From: Intestinimonas sp.
GTDB lineage: Bacteria; Bacillota; Clostridia; Oscillospirales; Oscillospiraceae
Assembly: GCA_022653075.1 (NCBI GenBank)
Contig: JALCSB010000005.1
Span: 62,001 to 126,000 of the forward strand
Length of the DNA stretch: 64,000 nucleotides
Direction of reading: 5' to 3'
The notes under the pieces are model-generated. The model ran no database searches. It saw nothing but the letters and a program-made list of their open reading frames with translations, and was not told where the DNA came from. Within the stretch, counting starts at the first letter, position 1, and each line of letters starts with the position of its first letter. A program made the position numbers and the translations under genes. This document shows, one piece after another, positions 63,924-64,000 of this stretch.

Positions 63924-63950
63924 CACCGCACAGCATACTGCTGTGCGGTG
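63924..63950 (+). terminator. Hairpin terminator after the SLH remnant
   Basis: CACCGCACAGCA / TGCTGTGCGGTG, 12-bp perfect stem with a 3-nt loop followed by TTCCTTTG. It is probably the original terminator of the decayed gene. Confidence 0.65.
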
Positions 63951-64000
63951 TTCCTTTGCTGCAAATTGATTTGAAATTCTGGAACACTGTGATAAACGCA

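Overview
The window looks like a chromosomal segment of an anaerobic Gram-positive of the class Clostridia, most like gut Oscillospiraceae (Oscillibacter/Flavonifractor type). This is inferred from the Firmicutes-style spc-alpha ribosomal operon, RNase J, a CIRCE-controlled groESL, SLH-anchored surface proteins, an Agr/LytTR-type two-component system and anaerobic acyl-CoA chemistry. No tRNA, rRNA, CRISPR array or intact insertion sequence was seen.

Layout. (1) 1-8200: end of the spc operon and the alpha operon (rplF to rplQ) with secY, adk, map, a KOW protein and infA, closed by a strong terminator. (2) 8201-11137: a GlmU-like nucleotidyltransferase, an M55 D-aminopeptidase, a NYN/LOTUS protein and a divergent XRE regulator with palindromic operators. 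(3) 11547-21539, minus strand: a murein-peptide scavenging operon (dipeptide epimerase, OppABCDF-type importer, LD-carboxypeptidase, class-A-like serine hydrolase, NlpC/P60 peptidase), divergent from a WYL regulator. (4) 21867-33897: housekeeping genes (Spx/ArsC-like protein, rnj, an RlmL-type methyltransferase, groESL, a BASS transporter, trmO, an amidase, a chemoreceptor).

(5) 34069-46341: the most striking region. A promoter and cobalamin-type riboswitch with terminator lead into a LytTR response regulator and AgrC-like kinase. Next come an AgrA-style pair of ACAGTTGGG repeats, a promoter, a second cobalamin-type riboswitch with terminator, and three secreted proteins. One is a beta-rich protein, one a very large FIVAR/DUF4430-like/SLH protein, and one an alpha/alpha-toroid/SLH protein. 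The toroid and DUF4430-like folds recall the two halves of animal intrinsic factor/transcobalamin. I therefore infer a B12-gated surface cobalamin-capture system in which vitamin status controls both the regulator and the structural genes. The first secreted gene carries an in-frame amber codon and the second a one-base frameshift in a G run.

(6) 46550-63633: a catabolic island organised around a sigma-54 activator (PAS, AAA+, Fis-type HTH; split by a one-base frameshift). Four sequences match the -24/-12 consensus with exact GG-N10-GC spacing. They precede a lactonase-like gene with a DUF1097 gene, a 4-hydroxybutyryl-CoA dehydratase-type gene with a NifU-like gene and nfnAB, a nitronate monooxygenase-like gene with an adenylation enzyme, and an SDR/CoA-transferase/SDR/hydroxyacyl-CoA dehydrogenase operon. 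An acyl-CoA dehydrogenase follows. Together they suggest activation, dehydration and oxidation or reduction of a hydroxy acid or lactone as CoA thioesters. The window ends in a decayed SLH fragment.
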